From: Cycas panzhihuaensis
Lineage: Eukaryota; Cycadophyta
Length of the DNA: 64,000 nucleotides
NCBI GenBank assembly: GCA_023213395.1
Contig: CM041465.1
Coordinates: forward strand, 222,401,741 to 222,465,740
Reading direction: 5' to 3'
This document shows positions 1 to 11,939 of the stretch, piece after piece. Made by a program: the position numbers and the translations under genes. The stretch's first letter is position 1; each line of letters begins with the position of its first letter. The notes under the pieces are model-generated. The model did not search any database. It saw only the letters and a list, made by a program, of their open reading frames with translations, and had not been told where the DNA came from.

Positions 1-380
1 AGATAGAGAAATAGTAGAAATAAGATAAAGAAGAAGGTAAAGTTTTAAAGAACATTCATCAACATAACACGACATACTCTCTTTATAATATAGTGGGGTA
101 TATATAGCACTAACCCTCCACATTATTATAATCCTATCTTTAAGTTGACTAATCCTCTATTTCCTTATTATTAACTTCTATTCTCATTAACCTTAATCTA
201 TTTTCATGTGGTGAAGGCTCATCACAACCTAATCAAGATAAGTGATGGTGAAAGCTCATCTAATTCAAGTCCAAGTCCCAATCAAATGATAAATATTAAT
301 CAACTGAAATAGATCAAAATTACTATAGAAGCCTCTAAGTTAGATCAAATCCCTATGGATCAAGGGATAATGACAAGGAG
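1..380. other. AT-rich sequence, no gene seen
   Basis: No coding stretch is recognisable. The segment leads into the decayed copia pol that follows and probably belongs to the same element (integrase to RT linker), but the frames are too broken to show it. A short TATA-like run (GTATATATAGCAC) lies near 99-111; nothing else supports a promoter. Confidence 0.4.
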
Positions 381-399
381 TATGAGGTAATAAGCAAAG

Positions 400-1960
400 A
401 TAAACCTTGTCTTAATAGAAAAAGTCAAAGATATCATTAAACCTAAGTTACATGATAAATCAAAGGATAAAAAGGAATTGAAAAGAACTATGGATGAAGG
501 ATATGAATCATTTATGAAACATAAAACTTAAGAGGTAGTTTAACTTCCTAAAGCTAAGTATGCTCTTAGAACTAAATACATTTATAAAGTAAAATATAAC
601 ATTAATAAGGGAATAGAAACGTCTAAGGCTATGTTAGTAGAAAAAGGATATGCTCAAGAAGAAAGGAATGATTATGAGGAAAACTTTACTTTAACAATGA
701 AAATGAATGCAATAACAATGTTAATATCCATTACATCAGAGAAGAATTAGCCCATGTATCAAATGGCTAATAAGATTGTATTCCTTCATGGAGAAATAGA
801 TGAATAAGTGTATATTCAACAACTACCTAGCTATGAGAAGAAATAAAAAGAAGAATATACATGTAAGTTATCCAAATCCCTCTATGTATTAAAATAAGAC
901 CTAAGTGCTTGGTATAGAAAAATCTAAAAACACTTAAGAAATATTAGATTTAAAAGAAGTCCTAATGACCCTAATCTTTATGTGTTAAGTGACAAGAAGA
1001 ATATGATCATCTTGATTATATATATCAATGATTTAGTGATTTGTGGGAGTAATAATGATCTAGTTAAATATGTTAAAGAAAAGTTACATAAGGAAATTGA
1101 CATGAAAGACTTAGTTCACATGTATTATCATCTCATAATTGAGGTGTGGCAGACTAGATACAGAAACTTCACTTCTAAATCTAAGTATATAAACAAAATT
1201 TTATAAATATTTGAAATCAATGATGTTAATTCTAATGATACACCCATAGAAAGTGGATTAAAAATATCTCTCAATGATGAATCAAAGGAAGTAGATAAAA
1301 TAATATATAGATAGTTAATTGGAAGTTTAGTCTATTTAGCTAATATTAGACTAGATATTTCTTTTATAGTGAATAAGATATCTAAATATATAACATTCCA
1401 TAAGGAGTCACATTGGAAAGCCAAAAAAGGAATCCTAAGGTATATGAAAGGAACATATGAATTTGGAATTATATATGCTAAGAGCTTAGATAGTAACATC
1501 TAAATTATTGGATTAATTGATTCTAGCTAGGTGGGATCCCTAAAAGATAGGAGGTCTACCAATGGATATATGTTTAAAATTAAAATAAGTGTTATACCCT
1601 GGTGTAGTAAAAGGTAGCATGGTATTTCTAAATCATCTATAGAAGTTGAGCATAAAGTTACATCCATAGTTATATGCTAGGTTATTTGCCTTAAAAAAAT
1701 TAGAAAACCTATGATTTAATTAAACAAGTCCCACTCTAATATATTGCAATAATCAAGTGTATTAAAATTAGTTTAAAAATTTATCTTTTATGAAATGATT
1801 AAACATATTAAAGTTTATTATTATTTTATTAGGAATATTATCAAGAAACAAAATGTTCAACTTGAGTACATTCCCATTGGAGAATAACCTACTAACATAC
1901 TCACAAATCCTTTAGTGAAAAATAAATTCTAGAAATACATATATAATTTTGGTATTTAAA
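400..1960 (+). pseudogene. decayed Ty1/copia pol: reverse transcriptase and RNase H
   Basis: Reading all three plus frames gives, in order, the landmarks of copia pol. The start of RT (a K-A-M-L-V-E-K-G-Y-A-Q segment, compare ARLVAKGFAQ) lies near 628-660. The N-terminal RT region with the FLHGEIDE motif follows near 780-806. The active-site strand reads YINDLVICGSNND (982-1206 frame), with the usual first Asp of YVDD replaced by Asn. The YLxIEV region comes next, then the RNase H part with DRRSTNGYMF near 1540-1575 and the end of pol near 1900. In-frame stops are frequent, so no functional enzyme is possible. The order RT then RNase H with no downstream integrase fits copia. Gag, protease and integrase are not visible, because the window starts inside the element. 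The family call is secure; the exact ends are not. Confidence 0.85.
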
Positions 1961-1977
1961 AAATCAACATCAAAGGA

Positions 1978-2230
1978 TGTTGTTAAAGGTAAAGTTTAAG
2001 GTCATGATGCTTTGATGTTAATTTTTCATTAAGGTTTATATTGTGTTTTAATTAGCATTAATATTATTCTTTTTATTTTTTAATATATATCAAATCTATC
2101 TATTGCTAATTGGCATTAACAAGGTGCATGGAGCACTTAATTGAGAGATGATTATGTTCCTCTCTTTATAATAGGACTTTGTCCCACCCTGGTATTTGTG
2201 AATACCATTCAATTTACATATTTGAAAACC
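1978..2230 (+). repeat. putative start of the copia 3' LTR
   Basis: The end of pol is followed by a purine run (AAAGGA) and then TGTTGTTAAAGG at 1978, the expected polypurine tract and LTR start. No second LTR lies in the window to confirm it. The right end is not defined; the sequence passes into the minus-strand Gypsy remnant near 2240. Confidence 0.35.
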
Positions 2231-2241
2231 CTAGAGACTGT

Positions 2242-4790
2242 CTAACTATTACATCTAATCAATATAATGACTTTATTATGATTGCATTGCCCAAAAGTTG
2301 CACATATAATGAATAAATTTTGGCATCTCATATGTTCATAGTGTTGTTCTTGATTTTTACTAAAAATAAGTATATAATAAAAAAATAATAACAAATTTAT
2401 CCAAATGGGAAAAAGTATCACATTCATCAACCTCATGAATATAGTAAGAGCATTGGTCAATCCAAACAACATGGCTAGAAATTCATAAAGCCTATCTTTT
2501 ATGCCAAAATTATTCTTCTCTACACATGAACAATTAGTCTATATTTAATAGTAGCCAATTCTCAAACTGACATTTATGAATATTGTTATACCTTTTAGTT
2601 TATTCCAAAGATCGCCAATCTAAGGTACTATATATTTATCCCTTATGATAGATTTATTTATGATTATGTAGTATATATGTATTCTCATAAACTTATCTTT
2701 CTTATTTACCAAGATAACAATGACTCCAAATGATTAATTACTGAGATAAATGAAGTTATTCTCTAGTAATTCTATGATTTATTTCCTAACTTCCTCATAT
2801 TTACAGAAACTAAGATGTTATCTAATTCTAGAAATGGGTTCAGTTCATAATTTTAGATCAATTTCATGATCTACATCCTTTTTAATAAGAAATCCATAAG
2901 GTAAATGATTAAGGAATAAATTAACAAAATCACTTAAGAAGTTATCTATACCATGGCTAATTTTACTTAAAGAATAGTTACTTTCTTCAACAAGGATTAT
3001 ATAACATGCATTATTACACTATTGAGATTACTTCTTTAGTTAGATGGGTGGCACCATAAGAATAGCCTATAATCCTTTATCACTTACTAAGAAGTGTTAA
3101 AATTTGCCATGCTCAAGCTTCACAGTGTATGATAAGAAACTAAATTAAGGATCACAAGTATACAACCACTTTTATCTTTAAAAGTATCATGGAGACAAAT
3201 ATTCATTACATTAAAATTAATAATATTTCTATATGATTGAATATATAATGGAACCTCTAGAGCATATATATCTCATACCTAGGCTCATTGACCATCATCA
3301 AGTTCTACTTCATATGTGAAATCCAAGTTGGTTATGGATGACTCTAAGTCTTGGGAAACATAATAAGATATAAAATTGAGAGAAAAACTAGTATCAACCA
3401 ATGTAATTACCTTTGTCCCATTGATCCTCCCTTTGAATCTTAATAACTCTACACATGAGTATCCATCAAAGATATATATTGGTACCTTGTTTATTACAAT
3501 TCAACTTATTTATTGTCTTTTCTTTTTCATATAATTGTAACTACTTTGTCTTTAACTTCATTCTACTAAATTACATTAGAAGCTTATTCTTATAGATAAT
3601 TATAAGAGTGATGCCCTTCTTACTTAAAAATAAAACATAAATTATTTTCCAAATATGTCTTTTTCTCTTTAATAGGGTTTATATTTCTAGATGACTTATA
3701 TGGGTTCCTTTTCTGGAACTTACCTTTATCTCAAATATGAAATTCCATTTTAGAATATAGAAAATACTTGGTTTATTGGTTTTTTTTTTATGACTTAAAA
3801 GAATTTCTACCTTTAGATTAACTCTTCATATCCGCATCAAGTTCATCCATATGAAGCACTATAACTATAATCTCCTTTATAAAATCTAAATTATGTGCCT
3901 TTAGTAATTTTTTAAGATAAGGTTTTAAACCCACCTTATATTGATGGATAAAATTAAAAATAAGAATAATTAGATGTAGAGCGAATAACTCTTCAATATT
4001 TGGGTTGTAAACTCTAACTAGTCCTACTTATTAAATTTACAACGATTTACTCTATGCCTTTGCCAAATCATCTTTAATGCATAATAAGAAAACAAAAATC
4101 CTTTCAATTACTACCAAGAAGTAGATTTATTTGTCATTTTATTCTTTGTTTTGGTTTTAATAGCATCCCACTAGTTACTAGCATGATCATTTAATTGGAA
4201 ATGAGTAAGAGCCATCTTATTCTCTTTAGGAATGTAAAATTTCTCAAAGTAGCCCCCTATACTACTTACCTTAGTGTGAAAATTAGAAGTGGTACCTTGT
4301 CCATTAAAGATTGATAATGTGACATTCTTTAATTAGCAAACCTTTTTTAGAAAGTCATCTTGTTTATAGAATACCAATCTATAGTAGTGGGGGGAGAACA
4401 CTCTTGGACTTGGGTTACTTAGAGGTTTAAATTGCTAGTTTTTCAAATCAACTTTGATCTCTAATTATTTCTTTCACATCCACTTACTCCTTTGATATAA
4501 TTTAGTAATTAGAGGGGTAATTTCATGATGCTCTAAGGCTTTGGAAGAAGATTACCCTTCTTCTTTAAGCTATTGAATCTTTGGCCTTTGAGTTGCCTCT
4601 TATTTTCTTTATCCTTAGTGGTTTTCTTGATTTTGAAATAACATTATTAAGAGTCCCTTCACCACCCATATTTAGCTATACATATTAACTACACTCTTCT
4701 CAAAGATAGTTTCCCTCTCTTGTATAATATCAACAACCTTTCTAAGATGTTTTTGAGGAGAATAGCCCCCTTTTGTTCTTATCAACTATG
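2242..4790 (-). pseudogene. decayed Ty3/Gypsy (chromovirus-like) gag-pro-RT
   Basis: Read on the minus strand from 4790 down to 2242. A gag segment with the ALTHFQLNDHASN pattern (usually followed by WW in Gypsy gag) lies at about 4300-4140. A degenerate zinc-knuckle region follows near 3670-3630. The protease reads ITLVDTSFSLNFIS near 3410-3365, with the Gly after the catalytic Asp-Thr changed to Ser. RT begins near 2740 with a V-N-K-K-D-K version of VKKKDG. The 2472-2242 part reads MLFGLTNALTIF and then YYILIFSKN, decayed forms of MPFGLTNAPATF and the YxDDILIFSK active site. The element is cut at about 2240 before RNase H and integrase. The MPFGLTNAP-type RT and the Met-type primer site are typical of chromoviruses (Tekay/CRM-like), but the subfamily was not tested. 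Confidence 0.8.
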
Positions 4791-4810
4791 CACCAATCCA
4801 CCCAAACCAA

Positions 4811-4823
4811 GGCTCAAATACCA
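4811..4823 (-). other. primer binding site, initiator-Met tRNA type (decayed)
   Basis: On the minus strand the sequence reads TTGGTATTTGAGCC, close to the TGGTATCAGAGCC complement of the plant initiator tRNA-Met 3' end. It lies directly inside the putative LTR end at 4826 and upstream of the gag remnant, as expected. Confidence 0.7.
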
Positions 4824-4825
4824 AA

Positions 4826-6163
4826 TGTTATAGCCCACAAGAATGAACAATATCAAATTCTAATTCTACTAAAATTTCTTTCCAATTAAAATATAAACGT
4901 AGAAAATGTAATAAAATTTATAAATAACAATAATTTGCCATTTAATATCCTATTTTACTAAATAAGTTTACTTGTAAGAGGGAAGATATTAAAATAGAAG
5001 ATGATAAGAAATAACTTGATGAGAGTATCTAAGAATGAATAAGCAAGAAACTAAACATTAAAAAAGGCTAAGTAATATTACCATTGAGGGAAGGAACATG
5101 ATTGTTTTTACTACAAGTTACCTCTTATACAAACCATAGTTAGAGGTTAGCCCATCTTACTAACCATATAAACCCATTAGTATTAAATCTCATATGGTTA
5201 ATCTATTATATCCCTAATTCTAAGTGGCACATGAATCTTATAGCCATGATTATCTAAGAAAATCATCATACACTAATGGTATTCCCATTATCATAAAGAT
5301 GACTATGAAATTTATAAAAATAATTTATTTATGCTCTTGATTTTTATCCCATTATCATCTTAAAGGGTTTTATTCTATATTGATTTTCTAATCTTAATAA
5401 GAAATGACATGGCCATGAAGTTGGTTTCCCCAACTTCCTCTAGGTAGTCTTTTATATTATATCAGCCCCCACTCCTCTATTTACCACTAAATACTCTAAT
5501 ACCTGATGGAAATTTTAAATGGCCAATTTTACATCTTGATCCACCCTCAAATCCCTGATATATCAATCATCTTGAATGTTATCCATGCTTGGATCACTTA
5601 TGATTTGTTTACCCATATGAAAGTATTCTAATATTATAGTTGTAGTTAGTATTTCTCTTGTACTCCAGCCATCTATGTGCTCAATTAGTCATTGTTTATG
5701 CAATTATGAAACCATAAGTTAATAAATATATCCAGTTCAATGGGACTTCTATTTTCAATAGTTTCTCCACAAGTGTATTTATTTTTACTAGCATATTTAG
5801 TGTATGAAATTTATGGGATTCCCATAATGATTGCCTTACTTAAGGTTTGGTTAATGATAACAAGGTTTCTTAGGAAAGTGTTTATGATTAGGATTGAGAA
5901 TATCAATTATATCTTATGCTTTTAAAACATATTTCTTTTCTTCTTTTAGGTATAAATACTTCTATTTTTTCATTTTCCTCATGTACACTACATATGGCCA
6001 AGATGGATTTATGATTTGATTTCTTTAGGGGTTCAAATCCTATGAAACTTACAAACTATCTTGTTGTGGAGAATGATCATCATCATGATCCTATAGACCA
6101 TATCATTGGCATAATATTATGGAATTATTTTTTAATTTGTTAGGAAAATCTCTAGTGAAATGA
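4826..6163 (-). repeat. putative 5' LTR of the chromovirus-like remnant, plus flank
   Basis: Plus-strand TGTTATAGCCC at 4826 is the inner LTR border next to the primer site. Its outer end is not found: element A interrupts at 6164-6168, and the same unit may resume at 22593. The stretch is AT-rich; a 61-residue frame near 5740-5925 has no family likeness and is not called. Confidence 0.4.
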
Positions 6164-6168
6164 CCTTA
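6164..6168. repeat. target site duplication of element A (left), CCTTA
   Basis: CCTTA directly precedes the LTR terminus TGGATC; the same five bases follow the other LTR at 22588-22592. Five bases is the usual Ty3/Gypsy duplication length. Confidence 0.93.
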
Positions 6169-8265
6169 TGGATCCACGTCTACGGGATGGTCTCTATGTT
6201 CGATAGGAATGGAGGTGGTCAACAACTGATGTTGAGGGTGTAGATGAAGACCTATAAGCAAAGGGAACACCATGCAAGGCGTCCGTGCACTAGAGCACGA
6301 GTTTGGGACTCACAAATAGTGCCCAACTACCTCAGAGTAACTTTCAAATCTGAGAGGAAAGACACATGCAAGGGTATCCTGGATGGCCTCAAAGAGGAAG
6401 GTCCTCCTACCCTTGGATGGTCGGAAGGGAAGAAGAGGAATCCTCAATGGAAGGGTTCCTATGACAAAGGAACACAAGATGGAAAGGGCATAGGCCTAGG
6501 ATGAACGTAGGTAAGCTTCCCTAGGTTACTTGGTCTGGGCAAATATAACTAAGGGAAGGAGTAAAGAAAGGGGTTAAAAGCTACTCTCTCCTTTTCTCTC
6601 AATAAATAAAGGACAAGAGAATAAAAGAAGAACAAGCATCTTGTATGCAAGCAAGCAAGCAAACTAGATGAGATGCATCTATGGGTACTTTCAGGCTAGA
6701 TAGGAGAAAGGGGGGAGGAATGTATTTCCTACTATGCCTTTTTCCTATGAAGAGCAAGTATACAACACTCTTATGTGAAAAAGATGCAAGTAGCTAATGT
6801 ATTTCCCATTTTGCTTTTATATGATTTATTAAACTCATATAATAGATTTTGGATAATAGCAAAAGGAAAAGAAGTGGATGAAGAAGAGGGACGAAGCATA
6901 CCTGGAAAGCATAGTGGTTGATGAAGGACCTCACTTATGTGTAACGTACAGCCTCTCGCCAGTCAGTTGGTGCATGACCAAGGTTGATGTGGAGGATAGG
7001 GGCTTCCTTACCTTCCCCTTATAAGAGATAAGCAGAACGGAAAAAAATAAGGAAAGCAAACAAAGCAAAAGAGAAAGGGAGGGTAAAGGCTTACCCAAAA
7101 CCATACGTCTTTCTCCTTCACAGATATTGCTTTAACCTGCATACACAAGAGTCTCTCCCTTCCAAGAAGGGGCTACAAGAAACTATATATATGCAAGTAT
7201 ATATAATGTGAATGCTAAAATGTTATATTTTAGATTAGAGTAACTACTGCTGCAAATAATTCTACTTTCTTCAAGGTAAAACCACACACATCAAGCAAGA
7301 AAGGGAAAGGGTAGCCTTAGGATGGAAAAACCCCCCACTAAAGTTCTCCACGCAGCCTCTAGGTATAGTAAAGTAGGGTCATGTGATAGTTTATAGGCAG
7401 CTAATAAGCATAAGAATGTATGAGGCAAGATGTAGGAGAGATGCCAAGGCAATGGAGTTGCTAAGGACAGCGAACCGCTACACAAGTCTCACCAAAGATC
7501 CTAATGGATACTGGACAAAGTTAGGGGTGTGAAAGAGGCCCAAAAGAGGGGCATGCAAGCCTAGAATTAGTGCAGTAAGGGCTATGTATGCTGATATCTA
7601 GCACAAGCCAAGACTCCACCTTCTCCTTGTTAACTCAAGGAAAGCATGGGAGCAGGAGAAGAAAGACGGGAAGGGGTTTACCCTTGGGGAGTAGGTCTAA
7701 GTGGGACGAATCCTACCTTACTCCCTTTGCTTAGTCTTTGTAAGCCTTCTCCCGCTATTTTCTTGAAGAAAACTAATGGAGAAATGGGGGTGGAAATCAG
7801 AGAATACAGAGCCAAACACAAGGAAAGATAATCTTAACTATAGCCAAAGGGAGAAAGGAAGGAAAAAATATGCTTTAAAATAAGTTCTAATGGGAAAAAG
7901 TACATATAAAATCATGAAAGTAAGATGATGAGTACCTGTTGGGCTGAGTTTAGGGAAGATTTACCCTTGCAACCAGTGAGGGAGAGCAGGTCCTACAGGG
8001 TTTACTGGGTTTTTTCCTTAAGAGAGGCTGTAGACGGCACTTACTAGGCGAGATTGGAGGAGAACTGCATAAATCCTTGCTTGAAAGTGCTTGGAGGAGA
8101 GTCTCCCACCACGAAACAGAGCTGTTCCAGGCGAGTCCTGAGCTGGAGTAGCAGGAAATGTAGGGTTACAGGCGCACCTATGGAGGAGAGGAGAAAGGAG
8201 CAGAAATGCAGCAGTAGAAAGTAAAGTTGGAGAGCCAAGAGATGTGAAATGATGATCTTTTTAGG

Positions 8266-8272
8266 ATTTATA
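8266..8272 (-). promoter_or_regulatory. LTR TATA box (element A, 3' copy)
   Basis: The minus strand reads GGGTATAAATCC. The matching site in the 5' LTR is 21914-21920 (TATAAAT). Related sites sit at the same LTR position in B (TATAAGT at 31162-31168 and 59791-59797) and C (TATTTAAG near 40488-40495 and 52140-52147). Conservation of place in all six LTRs supports it as the element promoter. Confidence 0.65.
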
Positions 8273-8398
8273 CCCATCTCAACCCCAATCGGGTGATTAG
8301 AGCATGAATAGGACTGAGCTAGGTGCTTGGCCATGTGGCAATTCCACGAAAAGGATAAGAATTACCACAGCAGATAAAAAAACAAGTTGCAACAGTTG

Positions 8399-8462
8399 CA
8401 CTATGGCAAACTTCGCAGTACCGTGGTAAACTTTGCAGTACCGCTTAGTTTATAGCGGTGTG
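8399..8462. repeat. U3 inverted-repeat module (element A, 3' LTR)
   Basis: GCACTATGGCAAA at one end faces TTTATAGCGGTGTG at the other, an imperfect inverted repeat. Between them two near-identical units of the form CAAACTTCGCAGTACC / TAAACTTTGCAGTACC lie in tandem. Equivalent modules are at 22046-22089 (A, 5' LTR), 31296-31359 and 59925-59988 (B), and 40622-40687 and 52274-52338 (C). It is about 130 bp upstream of the LTR TATA box. Function unknown. Confidence 0.6.
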
Positions 8463-8958
8463 AGACCAGAAGCCAAAATAGTAATGATCAGCATTTTGGG
8501 AGCCCCTAAAAGGGTATGGCAGGCCTAGGAGGGACTGGCCCTCCTATCCAGGTGGCTAGGGACAGTCTAGAAGGCATATGAACTAGACCAAACAAAGTAT
8601 CAAGGGCTAAAATTCCTAGAAATGTCATGATAGGGACACGAGGTCAGGGTATGAATGAATCATACAAGTCAGGGAGGCTTAAGGAGATGTGGAGGTAATG
8701 CAAAGGGTCGTAGAGTGCCATGGGGATGCCTACCTTGTAAAAAGGTAGGTCCTGCAGGTCATCATGGACTCACAATACGACAAGCAACATGATCAAGCAA
8801 CGGATGCAAGGCGATCATACAAATAAAGCAGTCAGTCATGCAATGAGGCAATACTTCTATCAACCTTTCCAAAGAAATAGTAAAAGTGAAAAGGGAGAAG
8901 CATACATGTGCTTACCTGATTCAACCTATCTATATCCATTCTTGATAGTTGGGAAACA

Positions 8959-8972
8959 CTGCCCCCTTGGTA
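8959..8972 (-). other. polypurine tract of element A
   Basis: The minus strand reads CCAAGGGGGCAG directly before the 3' LTR terminus TGTTTCC. Matching tracts lie beside the 3' LTRs of B (AAGGGGGCAG) and C (GAGGGGCAG). Confidence 0.75.
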
Positions 8973-9035
8973 GTAGAGCCTCGCTGCTCAGAAGCATGGT
9001 GCGATGGCGAATGTTGGCAACAAAACTGTTAGTAG

Positions 9036-9074
9036 CACACACACATACACACATACACACACACACACACACAT
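9036..9074. repeat. (AC)n microsatellite with CATACA interruptions
   Basis: About 39 bp of AC repeats between the polypurine tract and the second RNase H of element A. B and C have only a short ATGTATATGTATAT-like stretch here, so the repeat expanded in A. Confidence 0.9.
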
Positions 9075-9379
9075 ATCATGATCACAACAAGAGTCAAGGG
9101 AGCTGGTGAGTGTTGTGGTAGAACACATGGATATGAGGATAGGGGTGGAGACAACATAGAGGCTACTTATGTGCCACCCAAGAATCGACTGGAAGCCATG
9201 AAGGATGAGGGGGATGCCCCCATCGTAAGAGTGCAAAGAGAAGTGCATGATGATATCAAGAGAAAAGGGTAAATGAGCAAACTTAATAGTCGCCATAGTT
9301 TAACCTCATTAGCGGCTAGTTTTCAGAGGTGCGAATAGATCGCAAAGTGAGATGCAAGATGACCTGAGAGTTGGGCGAC

Positions 9380-9819
9380 AGGGCAATTGGGCAAGTCTCA
9401 AAGGTGGTCAACAAGAAGAGGAAGGCGACGCTCAAGGATGAGGCGAATGAGGTTGTCTACCTCAGTGTTAAGGGCCCGAGGGATATGTCAGATGTTGACA
9501 GACTAGAAACATGCCAATAGAGACTTGGCAGTTGAGGCAAAGACTCTCAAGCGTGGGCATCACACCTGGTAAACCTGGGTGAGATGGGATACCACCACCT
9601 AGGAGTCACAAAGAAGAAAAATAGGTCTATGATGGAAATAAAGTGCATTAGTGGGGGCTTGATAACGGCCATGTACTCAGCTTAGTTATTGGTGGCCTCA
9701 GGGGGGAAGATCTTGAAACATAGAAAATCATGTTCAGAAGGGTTGCAAAGAATCCATACGGTGGCAGAAGGGCCAGGGTTACCGCGGCTTCCACCGTCAG
9801 TAAAGATGAAGAGAGTCAT
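9380..9819 (-). pseudogene. second RNase H (RNase HI / archaeal-type), element A copy
   Basis: The start Met at 9819 is followed at once by IFTDGGSRGNPGPSATVW, the first strand and catalytic Asp of RNase HI. Next comes PPEATNN, where a stop replaces the Glu codon of the NNEAEY motif seen in C. Further landmarks are in shifted frames towards 9380. The enzyme degrades the RNA strand of RNA/DNA hybrids in reverse transcription. It lies downstream of integrase and of the antisense gene, in the same direction as gag-pol. Plant Tat-lineage elements are known to carry such an extra RNase H. Inactive here. Confidence 0.85.
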
Positions 9820-10356
9820 GGACAAGAAAAAAAAAATCCCGGTAAAGACAATGTATAATAGAGTTAGAGTCAAGGTAAAAGAGGCTCGTATGGTAAGCAA
9901 TAGATGGTCATTAAGGGCAGGAGAACCTAGCAATGAGGCTACCCAAGGATAAGAGCAAGCTATTTGACCACTGGCTGGGAGCAGGCAGTAAAAAGGGCAC
10001 CCTAAGATGCCAAAGGTTGCCTAAGAAAGCAAGCATGACTTCGAATGGAAGGAGCATTCCCTTTGCAGACTCTAGGGGCAGGAATGAGCTAAAAAAATGA
10101 GTCCAGGATGGCGAAATGAGCCAAACAAATATAAACTCAGGCATGCACGGGAGCGGCATGCAAAACGAGATAGAAGGGCCCTGTAAAAATGCATCGACAA
10201 AGCGCCATTAATGCACCTGAAGAAATGAGCAAAATGAAGGCTATAGAAGTGCAATGGGAAATAGGACCAAAAGGCAATGATAACCAGGGATGAGAAATAG
10301 TCTCAAAGGCTACCTCAAAAGCAAAAATGGAGAAAGTGCCCATTGGGGCCCCCACC

Positions 10357-10364
10357 TATATAAG
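10357..10364 (+). promoter_or_regulatory. TATA box of the antisense gene (element A)
   Basis: CCTATATAAGGG on the plus strand. The same CTATATAAG occurs at 33242-33249 in B and 42482-42489 in C, each time after a CCCC-rich stretch and before a GATTCATTT/GAATTCATTT stretch. It lies about 680 bp before the antisense reading frame and points towards it. Confidence 0.65.
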
Positions 10365-10547
10365 GGAAATCGATGAAAGCAGGATTCATTTTCACAGGCT
10401 CTTGAATGAATCCAGAGCTCTTCCCTTATGCAGCAGAGTGCCACCCAACTTCAGAGACATGCAGAGAGAGACCCAACTGTTGGATTGAGGCCAGGAGACA
10501 ATCGTTGGGACCAAAGCGATGAGATGACGATCGCTCGACCAGATCCA

Positions 10548-10626
10548 GTGAGTGGATCCTCGAAACCATATCCCATCTCATGATTTAAAGTTTGTTGTCT
10601 TTTGTTATTTTTATGTAGTTTTTTGG
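10548..10626 (+). other. putative 5' intron of the antisense gene (element A), 79 bp
   Basis: The donor is GTGAGTGG. The acceptor region TATGTAGTTTTTTG carries G where B and C have AG (TTTTTAG followed by GCCC). The length is 79 bp in A, B and C alike. The T-rich second half suits a plant intron. Inferred from conserved signals only. Confidence 0.5.
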
Positions 10627-10792
10627 GCCCCATATGGGCAAAAATTGATCTCCAAAAGTCCAAACTAGACCAAGAGAGAGGCAGGACTGGGGCATTAGGT
10701 AGCCATGGTCCTAGTGGGCCTGGCTGTGGCCCACTGTGGAAATATTTTTAGGTTTTTTGGGTGGGAGACCCCCCCTTAAGGGGGTGACATTC

Positions 10793-10894
10793 GCACCATG
10801 GCAAAGATCACGGTACCACAATCTTTGCCACGGGGCCTCGATCACCGTGGGACCCAGGCCAAACTCTGTGGTACCATGAAGTTTGGTATGGTGC
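10793..10894. repeat. leader inverted-repeat module (element A)
   Basis: GCACCATGGCAAA at the left end pairs with TTTGGTATGGTGC at the right end, 102 bp in total. The inside has GGTACC-containing units like those in the LTR U3 module. Copies are at 33679-33775 in B (97 bp) and 42921-43022 in C (102 bp). Confidence 0.6.
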
Positions 10895-11939
10895 AAAGGC
10901 AGCATTGATGAAAAATAAATATGGGGGCCTGAGGGTCCTCAAATCTCGACCGAATAAGGTCGAGAGACAGTCTAGAGGATGTGGAGATGAGTATGAGTCA
11001 GAGTTTGACATGTTTTGTGGTGTTTTGCTAGTTGTGATCATAGTAGAGAACTGCGAGAACATAGGTATGGCTATGCTGAGTTTTATTGAGATGATGACTA
11101 GGGAGGATAGGCATATCTTAGCAAGGTGTAGCCTAGTGAAGGTCATAAGGACACCTTAGTACATGTCAGATCAGAGGCCACTAGTGGATATAGTATCCCA
11201 TTGGGATAGACAGAGGCATATCTTCCATCTACCCCAAGTAGGGGATGTATCAACGACACCAGGTGACATTAAGAGGATACTAGGGGTGCTGGCGATAGGG
11301 AGGCTAACAACACTAGGAGCACTGCCTAACAATGAGGCAACACACAGGGAGGCTGCTACTTTCTTCATGGGCTCAGATAGGTGGGAGAGGTGAGGGATAC
11401 CTCTCTGGAGCATGGTGATGTCAGGAATTCCTCATGTAAGGAAGTTGATTACATTGTGCATTTTATTCTAGATATCCCAGAAACAGAACTATAGGGATAT
11501 ACCAGGCAACTGGATGGACACAATACGCAGATGTGAGGTAGGAGAGAGGTTGGACTGGGCTACCCTCATAGCGGCAAACCTTGTCACATAGTTGGATGCC
11601 ATTCAGGTAGTAGGGAAGGGCAGACTATCATATAATACCCTATTACAGTGCTAGTTTTTCGACCACTTTGGAGTAGTGGCACCGACAGGGGGACCACACC
11701 CCATCTCAGAGTGGGCCTCAATGGTACATAGGTGGTAGACTAGGTTTAGAGGGACCGAGGACCAGGCTCATGTCCATCGCTCGGTGGAAGCCATATCATT
11801 GGACCTCCTCACTATGACATACTATATAACAGACCCATACAGAGTGGTGAGGTGGGACAGTGATGATGAAGCGGGCAGGGCAGGAGTGCCCCCAAGAGAT
11901 GATAAGGGTAGTGATGGGGCCATCCCATCATGAGTTGTA

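Larger units (their letters stand above)
6169..8958 (-). repeat. 3' LTR of element A
   Basis: 2,790 bp, TG...CA in element orientation. It matches 20538-22587 over its inner part (7232-8958 against about 20880-22587). The LTR TATA box on the minus strand lies at 8266-8272, so U3 is about 690 bp and R plus U5 about 2.1 kb. The inverted-repeat module lies at 8399-8462. A plus-strand open frame at 6244-6504 lies wholly inside the LTR and has no family likeness. Confidence 0.92.

Noticed and set aside
5740-5925. 61-codon hydrophobic frame as a small membrane protein
   Set aside because: AT-rich sequence readily gives hydrophobic frames of this length; no start context, partner or second copy.
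6244-6504. 86-codon plus-strand frame in the 3' LTR of A
   Set aside because: Lies entirely in LTR sequence, is not kept open in the other LTRs, and has no family likeness.
8789-9109. 106-codon plus frame ending in His/Thr repeats
   Set aside because: Spans the LTR border and the (AC)n microsatellite, which generates the repeats.
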